DNA of 29,878 bases from DATELY01 sp035276085 (GTDB lineage Bacteria > Pseudomonadota > Gammaproteobacteria > Steroidobacterales > Steroidobacteraceae), in NCBI GenBank assembly GCA_035276085.1, contig DATELY010000258.1, positions 1 through 29,878 on the forward strand, in the 5' to 3' direction. Below the pieces are notes generated by a model. That model did no database searches and was not told where the DNA came from. It was given only the letters and a program-made list of their open reading frames with translations. This document shows positions 14,373 through 21,761 of the stretch, one piece after another. The first letter of the stretch is position 1. Each line of letters opens with the position of its first letter. The position numbers were made by a program, and so were the translations under genes.

Positions 14373-15395
14373 TCAATCCTCGAGCGCCGAGGAAGCGCCG
14401 CTCTCGATGCGCGGCGCGTTCCCTTTCAGCTTGCGGCGGACGAAGTCGATGCTGCCGAAGAGACCCTGCGGCCTGAAGATCATGATGAGGATCAGCAACA
14501 ACGAGAACGCCACCATGCGGTATTGCGCCGACACACGCAGTACCTCGATCAGCACGGTGTAGACGAGCGCGCCGACGACGGCGCCGAGGCTCGAGCCCAG
14601 GCCACCGATCACGACCATGATGATGAACTCGATCGATTTGATGAACGTGAACGAGTTCGTATGCAGATACATGTTGTAGTAGGCGAAAAGACCGCCCGCG
14701 ACGCCGGCCAGCGTGGAGGAGATCACGAACGACAAGACCTTCGCGCGCGTCGTATCGACTCCCATCGCTTCAGCTGCGATCTCGTCTTCGCGCACGGCAA
14801 TGAGCGTGCGCCCGAACGACGAGCCGATGAGCCGGTGCACGACGATGACCGTGGCGATCGCCATGAAGCACACCCAGCCGAAGCCGGCGAGATTCGGAAT
14901 GCCGGAGTAGCCGCGTGCGCCGCCGATCGCATCGATGTTCAGGATCAGCACGCGGATGATCTCACCGAAGCCGAGCGTGACGATGGCCAGGTAATCGCCG
15001 CGCAGGCGCAGCGAGGGCACGCCGACCAGAAATCCGCCGATGGCGGCGAGCAAGCCGCCGAATGCCAGGCCCACGACCACGACGGCGCCTTCCTGCACAT
15101 CCCGCGGCAGGAACGCCAATGCCTCTTGAATGCCTGGCCCGAACGTGACGGCGATCCACCCGGCGGCATAGGCACCGATTGCCATGAAGCCAGCGTGGCC
15201 CAGAGAAAACTGTCCGGTAAAGCCGCTGATGAGGTTCAACGACACGGCGAGCATCACATTGATGCCGGCGAGCGTGAGGATGCGCAGGGGATACGGCGGA
15301 ATGCCAATCGCTGCGAACAAAGTGCCGCTGACCAGGGCGCTCAGGAATCCCACGATGACGGCGAGCGCCAGCAGCGCGAACACTTTGCGCAGCAT
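14373..15395 (-). CDS. livM: Branched-chain amino acid ABC transporter permease LivM
   Basis: A 340-residue permease with about nine to ten helices, beginning MLRKVFALLALAVIVGFL. Family blocks include LNLISGFTGQFSLGHAGFMAIGAYAAG near residue 60, LRGDYLAIVTLGFGEIIR near 140, the coupling-helix EDEIAAEAMGVDTTRAKVLSF near 215 and VIGGLGSSLGAVVGALV near 280. I chose the ATG at 15395, three bases beyond the livH stop (15398-15400), because upstream residues in this frame are an out-of-frame shadow of livH. The C-terminal tail after FRPQGLFGS is charged and cytoplasmic. It forms the membrane channel with LivH. Confidence 0.93.
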   Translation of the reverse strand: MLRKVFALLALAVIVGFLSALVSGTLFAAIGIPPYPLRILTLAGINVMLAVSLNLISGFTGQFSLGHAGFMAIGAYAAGWIAVTFGPGIQEALAFLPRDVQEGAVVVVGLAFGGLLAAIGGFLVGVPSLRLRGDYLAIVTLGFGEIIRVLILNIDAIGGARGYSGIPNLAGFGWVCFMAIATVIVVHRLIGSSFGRTLIAVREDEIAAEAMGVDTTRAKVLSFVISSTLAGVAGGLFAYYNMYLHTNSFTFIKSIEFIIMVVIGGLGSSLGAVVGALVYTVLIEVLRVSAQYRMVAFSLLLILIMIFRPQGLFGSIDFVRRKLKGNAPRIESGASSALED

Positions 15396-15397
15396 CG

Positions 15398-16294
15398 TCA
15401 GACCTTCTCGCGCGTGGGACGGCCGAGCAGGCCCTGCGGCCGAAACAGCAGCAGCGCGATCAGGATCGCGAAGGCGATGGCATCGCGGAACGTCGGCGAC
15501 ACGTAAGCGACGACGAACGTTTCGGCGAGACCGATCAACAAGCCGCCCACCAGCGCCCCGGGGATGTTGCCGATACCGCCCAGCACGGCGGCGACGAATG
15601 CCTTGAGGCCGTACATGATGCCCATCAGCGGATCGATCTTCGGGATCGCCATGCCGATGAGCACGCCGGCCACGGCCGCGAACGCCGAGCCCAGGGCGAA
15701 CGTGATGACGATGATTCGATCGGTGGAAACACCCATGAGCTTCGCGGCGTCGAGATTGAACGAGACCGCACGCATCGCGATGCCGGTCTTGGTCTTCATC
15801 ACGATCACATACAGGCATGCCGCCACCAGCAACGCGACCACGAACACCGTGAGCTGCTCCGAGGTGAGGCGCACACCGCCGACGATGAATTCATGGTGCG
15901 GAGCGAGCGAGGGAAAGAACTTCGGATCGGCGCCGAAAACGAGCTGGCCCAGATTCTCCAGCAGCAGCGACACGCCGATCGCGGTGATGAGCGAGGTGAG
16001 CTTGGGCGCGCCGCGAACCGGGCGATAAGCCAGGCGCTCGATCAGCACGCCGAGCGCGGCACACACGAGCATCGCACCCAGCATCACGACGGCGGCTTTT
16101 GCGAACGAAGGCTCGCCGCCGCGTAGCGCCGTGGACAAGTAGAAGCCGGTGTAGGCCCCGATCATGTACACATCGCCGTGCGCGAAATTGATCAGCCGCA
16201 GGATGCCGTACACCATCGTGTACCCGAGCGCGATCAAGCCATAGATGGAACCCAGCGAGAGGCCGTTGATCAGCTGCTGCAGGAACGTTTCCAT
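15398..16294 (-). CDS. livH: Branched-chain amino acid ABC transporter permease LivH
   Basis: A 298-residue permease with about eight helices. The N-terminus FLQQLINGLSLGSIYGLIALGYTMVYGIL plus INFAHGDVYMIGAY is the LivH signature, and the C-terminal half has GLKAFVAAVLGGIGNIPGAL and LFRPQGLLG. It starts 18 bases after livK ends and is followed by livM two bases beyond its own stop, so livH-M-G-F are translationally coupled. It is complete, with no unusual residues noticed. Confidence 0.95.
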   Translation of the reverse strand: METFLQQLINGLSLGSIYGLIALGYTMVYGILRLINFAHGDVYMIGAYTGFYLSTALRGGEPSFAKAAVVMLGAMLVCAALGVLIERLAYRPVRGAPKLTSLITAIGVSLLLENLGQLVFGADPKFFPSLAPHHEFIVGGVRLTSEQLTVFVVALLVAACLYVIVMKTKTGIAMRAVSFNLDAAKLMGVSTDRIIVITFALGSAFAAVAGVLIGMAIPKIDPLMGIMYGLKAFVAAVLGGIGNIPGALVGGLLIGLAETFVVAYVSPTFRDAIAFAILIALLLFRPQGLLGRPTREKV

Positions 16295-16312
16295 GAAGGA
16301 TGCGCCGGCTCG

Positions 16313-17452
16313 CTACGGCGCGATCGTCTCGACGTATTCGAATTTGCCGCCGGCCACTTTCAAGATGACCGCAGGCTTTACGGCGTTGCGATCCTTGTCG
16401 ATGTTGATCGTGCCGGTCACGCCGACGAAGCGAGCGGTCGCGGCGATGGCATCGCGGACCTTGGCGCCATCCGTGCTGCCTGCGCGCTTCATGGCATCGG
16501 CGAGTACGTAGGCTGCGTCATATCCCAACGCAGCCAACGCGTCGGGTACGACGCCGTATTTGGTCTTGTAGGCCGTGACGAACTTCTGGATCGCAGGGCT
16601 CGGATCATCCACGGAATAATGATTCGACAAATACGACCCCTCGATCGCCTGGCCGCCGATCTCGGTGAGCTTGGGGGAGTCCCAGCCGTCGCCACCCATC
16701 AGCGGCACAGTCAACCCGAGCTCGCGGGCCTGACGCGCGATCGTGCCCACTTCCGTGTAGTAACCCGGCACGTAGATCGCTTCCGGTCCCAGGCTCTTCA
16801 GCTGCGTCAGCTGCGCGCGAAAGTCGGAGTCGCCCTCGCTGTAGGACTGCTCGCCAATGATCGCCCCGCCCAATCCCTTGAAGGTTTCGCTGAAGAAGTT
16901 GCGCAAGCCGACGGAGTAGTCGTTGCGCACGTCATAGAGAATGGCGACCTTCTTGAGCTTGAGACTGTTGCCGGCGAATTTCGCCATCACCGCGCCCTGG
17001 AAGGGGTCGATGAAGCAGACCCGAAAGATGTAGTCCCCGACCTGAGTGACCCGCGGATTGGTCGAGGCGGGCGAGATGAGCGGCACCTTGTTCGCTTGGG
17101 CGATCGGTGCTGCGGCCAGCGTACGCGATGAAGCAACCTCGCCGATGACGGCAACGACTCGGTCCTGGCTGATCAATTTGGTGACTGCCGTGGCCGCTTC
17201 CTCCGGCTTGCTCTGGTCGTCCTCGACCAACACCTTGAGCTTCTTGCCGAGCACGCCGCCCGCCGCGTTGATCTCTTCGAACGCCATCGTCACACCGTTG
17301 TGCGTCGACTGGCCGAAGGTCGCCGTGCCCCCCGTGAGCGAGCCGAACTCGCCCACCACGATCTCGTTATCACCCGCGCCGGTTCCACCCTTGCACGCGG
17401 CGAGGGCGAACACCAACACACTCGCCAACGCGGCAATACGACGCAGATTCAT
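16313..17452 (-). CDS. livK: Branched-chain amino acid-type substrate-binding lipoprotein LivK
   Basis: A 379-residue periplasmic binding protein of the Leu/Ile/Val type (peripla_BP_6). The signal sequence ends in the lipobox LAAC with C20, so it is probably anchored as a lipoprotein, which is unusual compared with the soluble E. coli LivJ/LivK. Blocks include IVVGEFGSLTGGTATFGQ, EEINAAGGVLGKKLKV, VAVIGEVASSRTLAAAPIAQ and IYVPGYYTEVGTIARQARE. The ATG at 17452 follows GAGGA at seven bases. It is the first gene of the operon, preceded by a strong promoter (17498-17526). The ligand is not predictable from sequence. Confidence 0.92.
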   Translation of the reverse strand: MNLRRIAALASVLVFALAACKGGTGAGDNEIVVGEFGSLTGGTATFGQSTHNGVTMAFEEINAAGGVLGKKLKVLVEDDQSKPEEAATAVTKLISQDRVVAVIGEVASSRTLAAAPIAQANKVPLISPASTNPRVTQVGDYIFRVCFIDPFQGAVMAKFAGNSLKLKKVAILYDVRNDYSVGLRNFFSETFKGLGGAIIGEQSYSEGDSDFRAQLTQLKSLGPEAIYVPGYYTEVGTIARQARELGLTVPLMGGDGWDSPKLTEIGGQAIEGSYLSNHYSVDDPSPAIQKFVTAYKTKYGVVPDALAALGYDAAYVLADAMKRAGSTDGAKVRDAIAATARFVGVTGTINIDKDRNAVKPAVILKVAGGKFEYVETIAP

Positions 17453-17497
17453 GCGGGATCCTCTATGCGAACCAAGGCAGTTGGACAGGCGCGCGGG

Positions 17498-17526
17498 ATT
17501 ATTTCCAGCGGCATCTGCCGTGTCAA
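17498..17526 (-). promoter_or_regulatory. Strong sigma70 promoter of the liv operon with spacer palindrome
   Basis: On the minus strand a perfect -35 TTGACA (17526-17521) and a near-consensus -10 AATAAT (17503-17498) are 17 bases apart, with a start expected near 17491 and a leader of about 40 bases to livK. The spacer holds CGGCA-TC-TGCCG (17509-17520), a small inverted repeat ideally placed for a repressor. It lies between suhB and livK, so the transporter operon has its own promoter. Confidence 0.75.
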
Positions 17527-17550
17527 AGCAAGAGCTGGCAACCCGACGCA

Positions 17551-18363
17551 TCATGCGGACGGCGCGCCTGCACGCAAATCGGGCGGTACGTGCGGACCCA
17601 ACAATTCCAGCAACGCAGCGTAGACCTTCGGTGTGCCCGCGACGACATCGCCGCCGCCCTTGTATTCGGCGCCCGTCAGCGTGCCGATGTGTCCGCCGGC
17701 TTCGGTGATCAACAACGATCCCGCTGCCGTGTCCCACGTGGATAAACCCAGTTCCCAGAAGCCATCGAGCCGTCCGGCGGCGACGTAGGCCAGGTCGAGC
17801 GCCGCTGCGCCCGGCCGGCGCACACCCGCGGTCTGCTCGACGACCGCGCGCATCATCTGCAGATAGTCGTCGAGCCAGCGTGTGTTGCTGCGATAAGGAA
17901 AGCCGGTGCCGATCAAGGCACCTTCCAACACGATCTGCTTGCTCACGCGGATGCGCCTGCCATCCAGCTGCGCGCCATCGCCGCGCGATGCGGTGAACAG
18001 CTCCTGCCGCAAGGGGTCGTAGACGACCGCATGCTCCATGCGGCCGCGACGTTGAAAGCCGAGTGAGACGCAGAATTGCGGGAAGCCGTGCAGGAAGTTG
18101 GTGGTGCCATCGAGCGGATCGATGATCCACAGGTTCTCGTCGTTGCCGCTGCGGCCGCTCTCTTCACCGAGAAAGCCGTGATCGGGGTAGCTCTTGCGGA
18201 TGGTGGCGATGATCTCCGCTTCCGCATGCGTGTCCACCTCGCTCACGAAGTCGTTGTGCCCCTTGGAGCGCACATCGAGCATGTGCAGCCGATTCATGCT
18301 GCGGACGATGATCTCGCCGGCACGGCGCGCTGCGCGCACTCCGATATTGAGTACTGGTTGCAT
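17551..18363 (-). CDS. suhB: Inositol-1-monophosphatase SuhB
   Basis: A 270-residue magnesium-dependent phosphatase of the inositol monophosphatase family. Metal ligands are visible: E67 and E68 in FLGEESGRSG, D82 and D85 in IIDPLDGTTNF, and an aspartate in LSTWDTAAGSLLITEAGG. In enterobacteria SuhB also joins the rRNA antitermination complex, which is well known for this orthologue position. The ATG at 18363 has CGAGGT five to six bases upstream. It is divergent from trmJ across 73 bases, the standard gammaproteobacterial arrangement. The liv operon follows on the same strand after 98 bases. Confidence 0.95.
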   Translation of the reverse strand: MQPVLNIGVRAARRAGEIIVRSMNRLHMLDVRSKGHNDFVSEVDTHAEAEIIATIRKSYPDHGFLGEESGRSGNDENLWIIDPLDGTTNFLHGFPQFCVSLGFQRRGRMEHAVVYDPLRQELFTASRGDGAQLDGRRIRVSKQIVLEGALIGTGFPYRSNTRWLDDYLQMMRAVVEQTAGVRRPGAAALDLAYVAAGRLDGFWELGLSTWDTAAGSLLITEAGGHIGTLTGAEYKGGGDVVAGTPKVYAALLELLGPHVPPDLRAGAPSA

Positions 18364-18424
18364 GCAAACCTCGTGAGTCTTGGCAAAGAGCGTGGCCGCA
18401 GCGATCGTGCCGGGCCTGAGTGGG

Positions 18425-18434
18425 TAGAATCATA
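18425..18434. promoter_or_regulatory. Overlapping divergent -10 candidates for trmJ and suhB
   Basis: On the plus strand TAGAAT (18425-18430) ends six bases before the trmJ GTG, so a start from it would fall on or next to the GTG and give a leaderless mRNA. On the minus strand TATGAT (18434-18429) overlaps it and points to suhB. Neither has a recognisable -35. Speculative. Confidence 0.3.
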
Positions 18435-18436
18435 CC

Positions 18437-19174
18437 GTGCCAGCCAACATCCGCATCGTTTTGATCGATACCACGCATCCCGGGAACATCGGCGCGACCG
18501 CCCGCGCGATGAAGAACATGGGTCTGTCGGAGTTGGCACTCGTACGGCCCAAGTCATTCCCCGACGCGGAGGCGACTGCGCGTGCGTCGGGTGCCGACGA
18601 CGTGCTTGCGCATGCGCAGGTGTATTCGCGCCTGGAAGACGCCATCGCGGACTGCGGCCTCGTCGTCGGCACGAGCGCCCGGCAGCGACACATGCACTGG
18701 GAGCAACGCGAGCCGCGCGAATGTGCCCAAGCGCTCGTCAGCAGCGCTCGTACGCAACCGGCTGCCGTCCTGTTCGGTTCCGAGCGGTTCGGGCTCAGCA
18801 ATGCGGAACTACTGCATTGCCGCTGGCTCGTGACCATCCCGACGCACGAAGCCTACAGCTCACTGAATGTGGCAATGGCGGTTCAGATCCTCGCGTACGA
18901 GATCTGGCTCGCCGCTCGGGACGGCGCCCCGGTAGAACCTGAACGCGAGGCACCGCTTGCGACAGGAACGGAGATGGACCGCTTCTACGCCCATCTGCAG
19001 CAGGTGATGGATGAAGTCGAATTTCGCGACCGCACGCCGAGTGGCCAGCTCATGACGCGCCTGAAGTTGCTGTTCAATCGCGTGGGACTGGATCAGAACG
19101 AGATGAATATCCTGCGGGGTATATTGACAGCGGTGCAGGCGCGCAGGAGGAAGGCGGGAAATCGCGGCGAATGA
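18437..19174 (+). CDS. trmJ: tRNA (cytidine/uridine-2'-O-)-methyltransferase TrmJ
   Basis: TrmJ methylates the 2'-OH of residue 32 in the anticodon loop of several tRNAs. The 245 residues match the SPOUT/TrmH family. Motif 1 is PGNIGATARAMKNMGLSEL, motif 2 is VLFGSERFGLSN and motif 3 is IPTHEAYSSLNVAMAVQILAYE, together forming the knotted SAM site. The C-terminal ~80 residues are the TrmJ-specific helical extension. The start is the GTG at 18437, which gives the standard N-terminus PANIRIVLIDTTHPGN; no Shine-Dalgarno precedes it. It is divergent from suhB. In related genomes cysE-iscR-iscS follow, whereas here a REP-like element and two convergent fatty-acid type genes do. Confidence 0.95.
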   Translation: MPANIRIVLIDTTHPGNIGATARAMKNMGLSELALVRPKSFPDAEATARASGADDVLAHAQVYSRLEDAIADCGLVVGTSARQRHMHWEQREPRECAQALVSSARTQPAAVLFGSERFGLSNAELLHCRWLVTIPTHEAYSSLNVAMAVQILAYEIWLAARDGAPVEPEREAPLATGTEMDRFYAHLQQVMDEVEFRDRTPSGQLMTRLKLLFNRVGLDQNEMNILRGILTAVQARRRKAGNRGE

Positions 19175-19206
19175 CGCCCAGTAAAGCTCCGCTGTGTGGT
19201 TGTACG

Positions 19207-19365
19207 TCCCTTCCCTTGCGAAGCGGGGGCCGCTCCTGCGCATCCATGCGCTCGCGCCATTCGTGCGTCCTGCACGTCAGAAGGACAGGATGGGGGCTGC
19301 TCGCCAGCGCATCACTCGCTCAAACTCCCCCACCCTAACCCTCCCCCGCTCCGCAGGGGAGGGGA
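19207..19365. repeat. REP-like paired palindromic element 2 with nested insertion (trmJ/hbd)
   Basis: The left unit begins TCCCTTCCCTTGCGAAGCGGGGG at 19207-19229 (written here as family match) and resumes as GAAGGACAGGATGGGGGC at about 19280-19297. Between the two parts lie about 50 extra bases containing the palindrome GCGCAT-CC-ATGCGC (19238-19251). The right unit (19326-19365, opposite strand) is intact, with the TTAGGGTGGGGG subtype tail. The element lies between the convergent trmJ and 3-hydroxyacyl-CoA dehydrogenase genes and could act as a shared terminator. Confidence 0.85.
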
Positions 19366-19371
19366 TCGGAG

Positions 19372-20229
19372 TTACTTCTTCGTATAGTCGTAGAAGCCGC
19401 GGCCGGTCTTCCGGCCGAGATGCCCCGCCGTCACCATCTCGCGCAACAGTTGCGGCGCGCGGTACTTCGAATCGCCGAAATCGCGATAGAACACATCCGC
19501 GATCAACAGCAGTGTGTCGAGACCGACCATGTCCGCCAAGGCGAGCGGGCCGATCGGATGATTGCAGCCGAGCTTCATGCCTTGATCGATGTCTTCGGCG
19601 GTCGCGATACCTTCCTGCAACGCGAAGATGGCTTCGTTGATCATCGGACAGAGAATGCGGTTCACGGCGAAGCCGGGGCTGTTCTTCACGGTGATCACGG
19701 TCTTGCCGATGGCTGCGCCGAAAGCCACTGCCGCCGCATGCGTTGCGTCGGAAGTGAGGAACCCGCGGATGACCTCCAACAGCGCCATCAGGGGCACAGG
19801 GTTGAAGAAGTGGGTGCCCAGGAAGCGATCGGGACGTGAGGTCGCCGCTGCGAGCTGCGTGATCGAGATGGACGAGGTGTTGGTCGCGAGGATGGCTTGC
19901 GGATTCATGACCTCGTCGGCCTGCTTGAGAATGCGCCGCTTCACTTCCGGATTCTCCGTGGCGGCTTCGATCACCAGCTGACACGAGGCAAGGTCGCCGT
20001 ACTGAACCGTCGTTTTGATGCGCGCCACGGCAGCGCTGGCATCGGTGGCCGTGAGCTTTTCCTTCTTCACCAGCCGGTTGAGGCTGTCGTTCAGGCTCGC
20101 CATGCCCTTCGCGAGAAGGGCATCGGAGATGTCGATCATCGTCACGTTCAAACCGGCGACTGCGCAGGTCTGCGCGATGCCATTCCCCATGATTCCGGCG
20201 CCGATGACGCCGACGTGTTGTATTTTCAA
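19372..20229 (-). CDS. 3-hydroxybutyryl-CoA dehydrogenase (PaaH/Hbd family)
   Basis: A 285-residue NAD-dependent dehydrogenase that interconverts 3-hydroxyacyl-CoA and 3-ketoacyl-CoA. The Rossmann motif is VGVIGAGIMGNGIAQTCA at the N-terminus. NTSSISITQLA, the catalytic-histidine motif GTHFFNPVPLMALLEVI and NSPGFAVNRILCPMINEA follow in order, and the C-terminal dimer domain ends GRKTGRGFYDY. The start is a TTG at 20229 with GAGGAG placed seven bases upstream; upstream in-frame residues are an unrelated shadow of the thiolase end. It lies 11 bases after the thiolase gene, so the two form an operon for short-chain beta-oxidation, acetoacetyl-CoA or polyhydroxyalkanoate metabolism. Confidence 0.94.
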   Translation of the reverse strand: MKIQHVGVIGAGIMGNGIAQTCAVAGLNVTMIDISDALLAKGMASLNDSLNRLVKKEKLTATDASAAVARIKTTVQYGDLASCQLVIEAATENPEVKRRILKQADEVMNPQAILATNTSSISITQLAAATSRPDRFLGTHFFNPVPLMALLEVIRGFLTSDATHAAAVAFGAAIGKTVITVKNSPGFAVNRILCPMINEAIFALQEGIATAEDIDQGMKLGCNHPIGPLALADMVGLDTLLLIADVFYRDFGDSKYRAPQLLREMVTAGHLGRKTGRGFYDYTKK

Positions 20230-20240
20230 AGCAGCTCTCC

Positions 20241-21428
20241 TCAGACGCGTTCGAAGATCGCGGCAATGCCCTGGCCACCGCCGATGCACATCGTGACGAG
20301 TGCGTAGCGGCCGCCCGTGCGGTGCAGCTCGTAGATTGCTTTCGTGGTGATGATCGCACCGGTGGCGCCCACGGGGTGACCGAGCGAAATGCCGGAGCCG
20401 TTGGGATTCACTTTCGCCGGATCGAAGTCCAGTTCACGCGACACCGCGCACGCCTGCGCTGCGAAGGCTTCGTTCGCTTCGATCACATCGAGCTGCTTCA
20501 CGGTCATGCCGAGCTTTTTCAGCAATGCGCGCGTGGCCGGCACCGGACCGATGCCCATGTAGGCGGGCTCGACGCCGGCGTGTGCATAGCCCACGAGTCG
20601 TGCGAGCGGCTTGAGATTGAGCGCTTTCACGCGTTCGCCGGAGGCGAGGATGACGGCTGCGGCGCCGTCGTTGAGACCGGATGCATTGCCCGCAGTGACG
20701 TTGCCGCCGTCCTTCTTGAACACGGGCTTGAGCTTCGCGAGTGCTTCGAGCGTCGTATCGCCACGCACGTGCTCGTCGGTATCGAACACGACCGGGCCTT
20801 TGCGGCTCGGAATCTCGACGGGGACGATCTGCGATTTGAACCGGCCTTCGGCGATGGCGCGGGTGGCGCGCTTCTGGCTTTCAACCGCGAGCTCATCCTG
20901 CATTTGGCGCGTAATGCCATGACGCTCGGCGACGTTCTCTGCCGTGATGCCCATGTGAATGGGCTGGAACGGATCGGTGAGGATGCCGACGGTGTAGTCG
21001 AGCAATTGCGTGTCGCCCATGCGCGCGCCCCAGCGCGCCGCTTGCATGAGGTAGGGACCGCGGCTCATCGATTCGGCGCCCGCGCCGATGGCGACTTCGA
21101 CGTCCTGCAACAGAATGGTTTGCGCGGCGGACACGATCGCCTGCAGTCCCGAGCCGCACAGTCGATTCACGTTCATCGCGGGGGTTTCCTTCGGGATGCC
21201 CGCGTTGATGGCCGCCACGCGACCCAAGTACGCATCGCGCGGCTCCGTCGGTATGACGTTGCCCATCACGACATGACCGACTTCGGAGGGCGCCACGCCG
21301 GAACGCTCCAGCACGCCCTTCACGGCAGTGGTGGCCAGCTGCGACAGCGGCGTTTCTTTCAACGTCCCGCCGAAGGTACCGATCGCCGTGCGGACTGCGC
21401 CGACGACGAAGACATCTCGTTGCGTCAT
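20241..21428 (-). CDS. Acetyl-CoA C-acyltransferase / beta-ketothiolase
   Basis: A 395-residue thiolase, full length. The acyl-accepting cysteine is C91 in NVNRLCGSGLQAIVSA. The C-terminal catalytic histidine is in GISLGHPVGATGA and the second cysteine in ALVTMCIGGGQG. It either condenses two acetyl-CoA or cleaves 3-ketoacyl-CoA; BktB- or AtoB-type specificity cannot be settled by eye. The ATG at 21428 has GGGAA five bases upstream. It is the first gene of a pair with the dehydrogenase and is divergent from the cysteine desulfurase gene across 333 bases. In related genomes this position holds cysE-iscR, so the pair is probably an insertion. Confidence 0.95.
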   Translation of the reverse strand: MTQRDVFVVGAVRTAIGTFGGTLKETPLSQLATTAVKGVLERSGVAPSEVGHVVMGNVIPTEPRDAYLGRVAAINAGIPKETPAMNVNRLCGSGLQAIVSAAQTILLQDVEVAIGAGAESMSRGPYLMQAARWGARMGDTQLLDYTVGILTDPFQPIHMGITAENVAERHGITRQMQDELAVESQKRATRAIAEGRFKSQIVPVEIPSRKGPVVFDTDEHVRGDTTLEALAKLKPVFKKDGGNVTAGNASGLNDGAAAVILASGERVKALNLKPLARLVGYAHAGVEPAYMGIGPVPATRALLKKLGMTVKQLDVIEANEAFAAQACAVSRELDFDPAKVNPNGSGISLGHPVGATGAIITTKAIYELHRTGGRYALVTMCIGGGQGIAAIFERV

Positions 21429-21761
21429 GACTGTTCCCGTTGCTGAAAGTGGATACCGTGCTAGCTGGCGTCGATGCGAGAGCCGCGGCCGATCACCCAA
21501 CAAACACGCTCGAATTAAAGGTCCGCGCGGCCGCCGGCAGCGCGATGTGCACTCGCACATTCGAAATGGATCATAACAGTCCGCGCGCCGCATCGGATCG
21601 GTGCGCGATGCGAAGTCAAAGGTCATGCGCCTATGCTGCGCAGCATGTAGTCACTTGCCAGCAGCGGCATTCGGCTCGCGGCTGACTGAGGTCCGCCCGG
21701 GGTGCCTCGCCGCAACCGACGGACTACACTGCATGGCGCGTTTCACGAGCACGTTCTCTCA
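21429..21761. other. 333-bp divergent intergenic region, thiolase / cysteine desulfurase
   Basis: No gene is supported here. It holds a perfect 14-bp palindrome, ATGCTGCGCAGCAT (21633-21646), a possible operator. Weak -10 candidates are TATGAT on the minus strand (21575-21570) towards the thiolase and TACACT (21725-21730) towards the desulfurase, neither with a good -35. I see no IscR gene and no tRNA. Confidence 0.5.
21633..21646. promoter_or_regulatory. Perfect 14-bp palindrome, operator candidate
   Basis: ATGCTGC-GCAGCAT is a perfect dyad with no spacer, 205 bases upstream of the thiolase start and 116 bases upstream of the cysteine desulfurase start. The size and symmetry suit a TetR- or GntR-type dimer. 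No regulator gene lies next to it, so function is unproven. Confidence 0.4.

Noticed and set aside
14523..15506. Plus-strand open frame of 327 codons opposite livM
   Set aside because: His/Asp/Gln/Arg-rich shadow; livM on the other strand has clear permease motifs.
20322..21446. Plus-strand open frame of 374 codons opposite the thiolase
   Set aside because: Antisense shadow; the thiolase has all catalytic residues.
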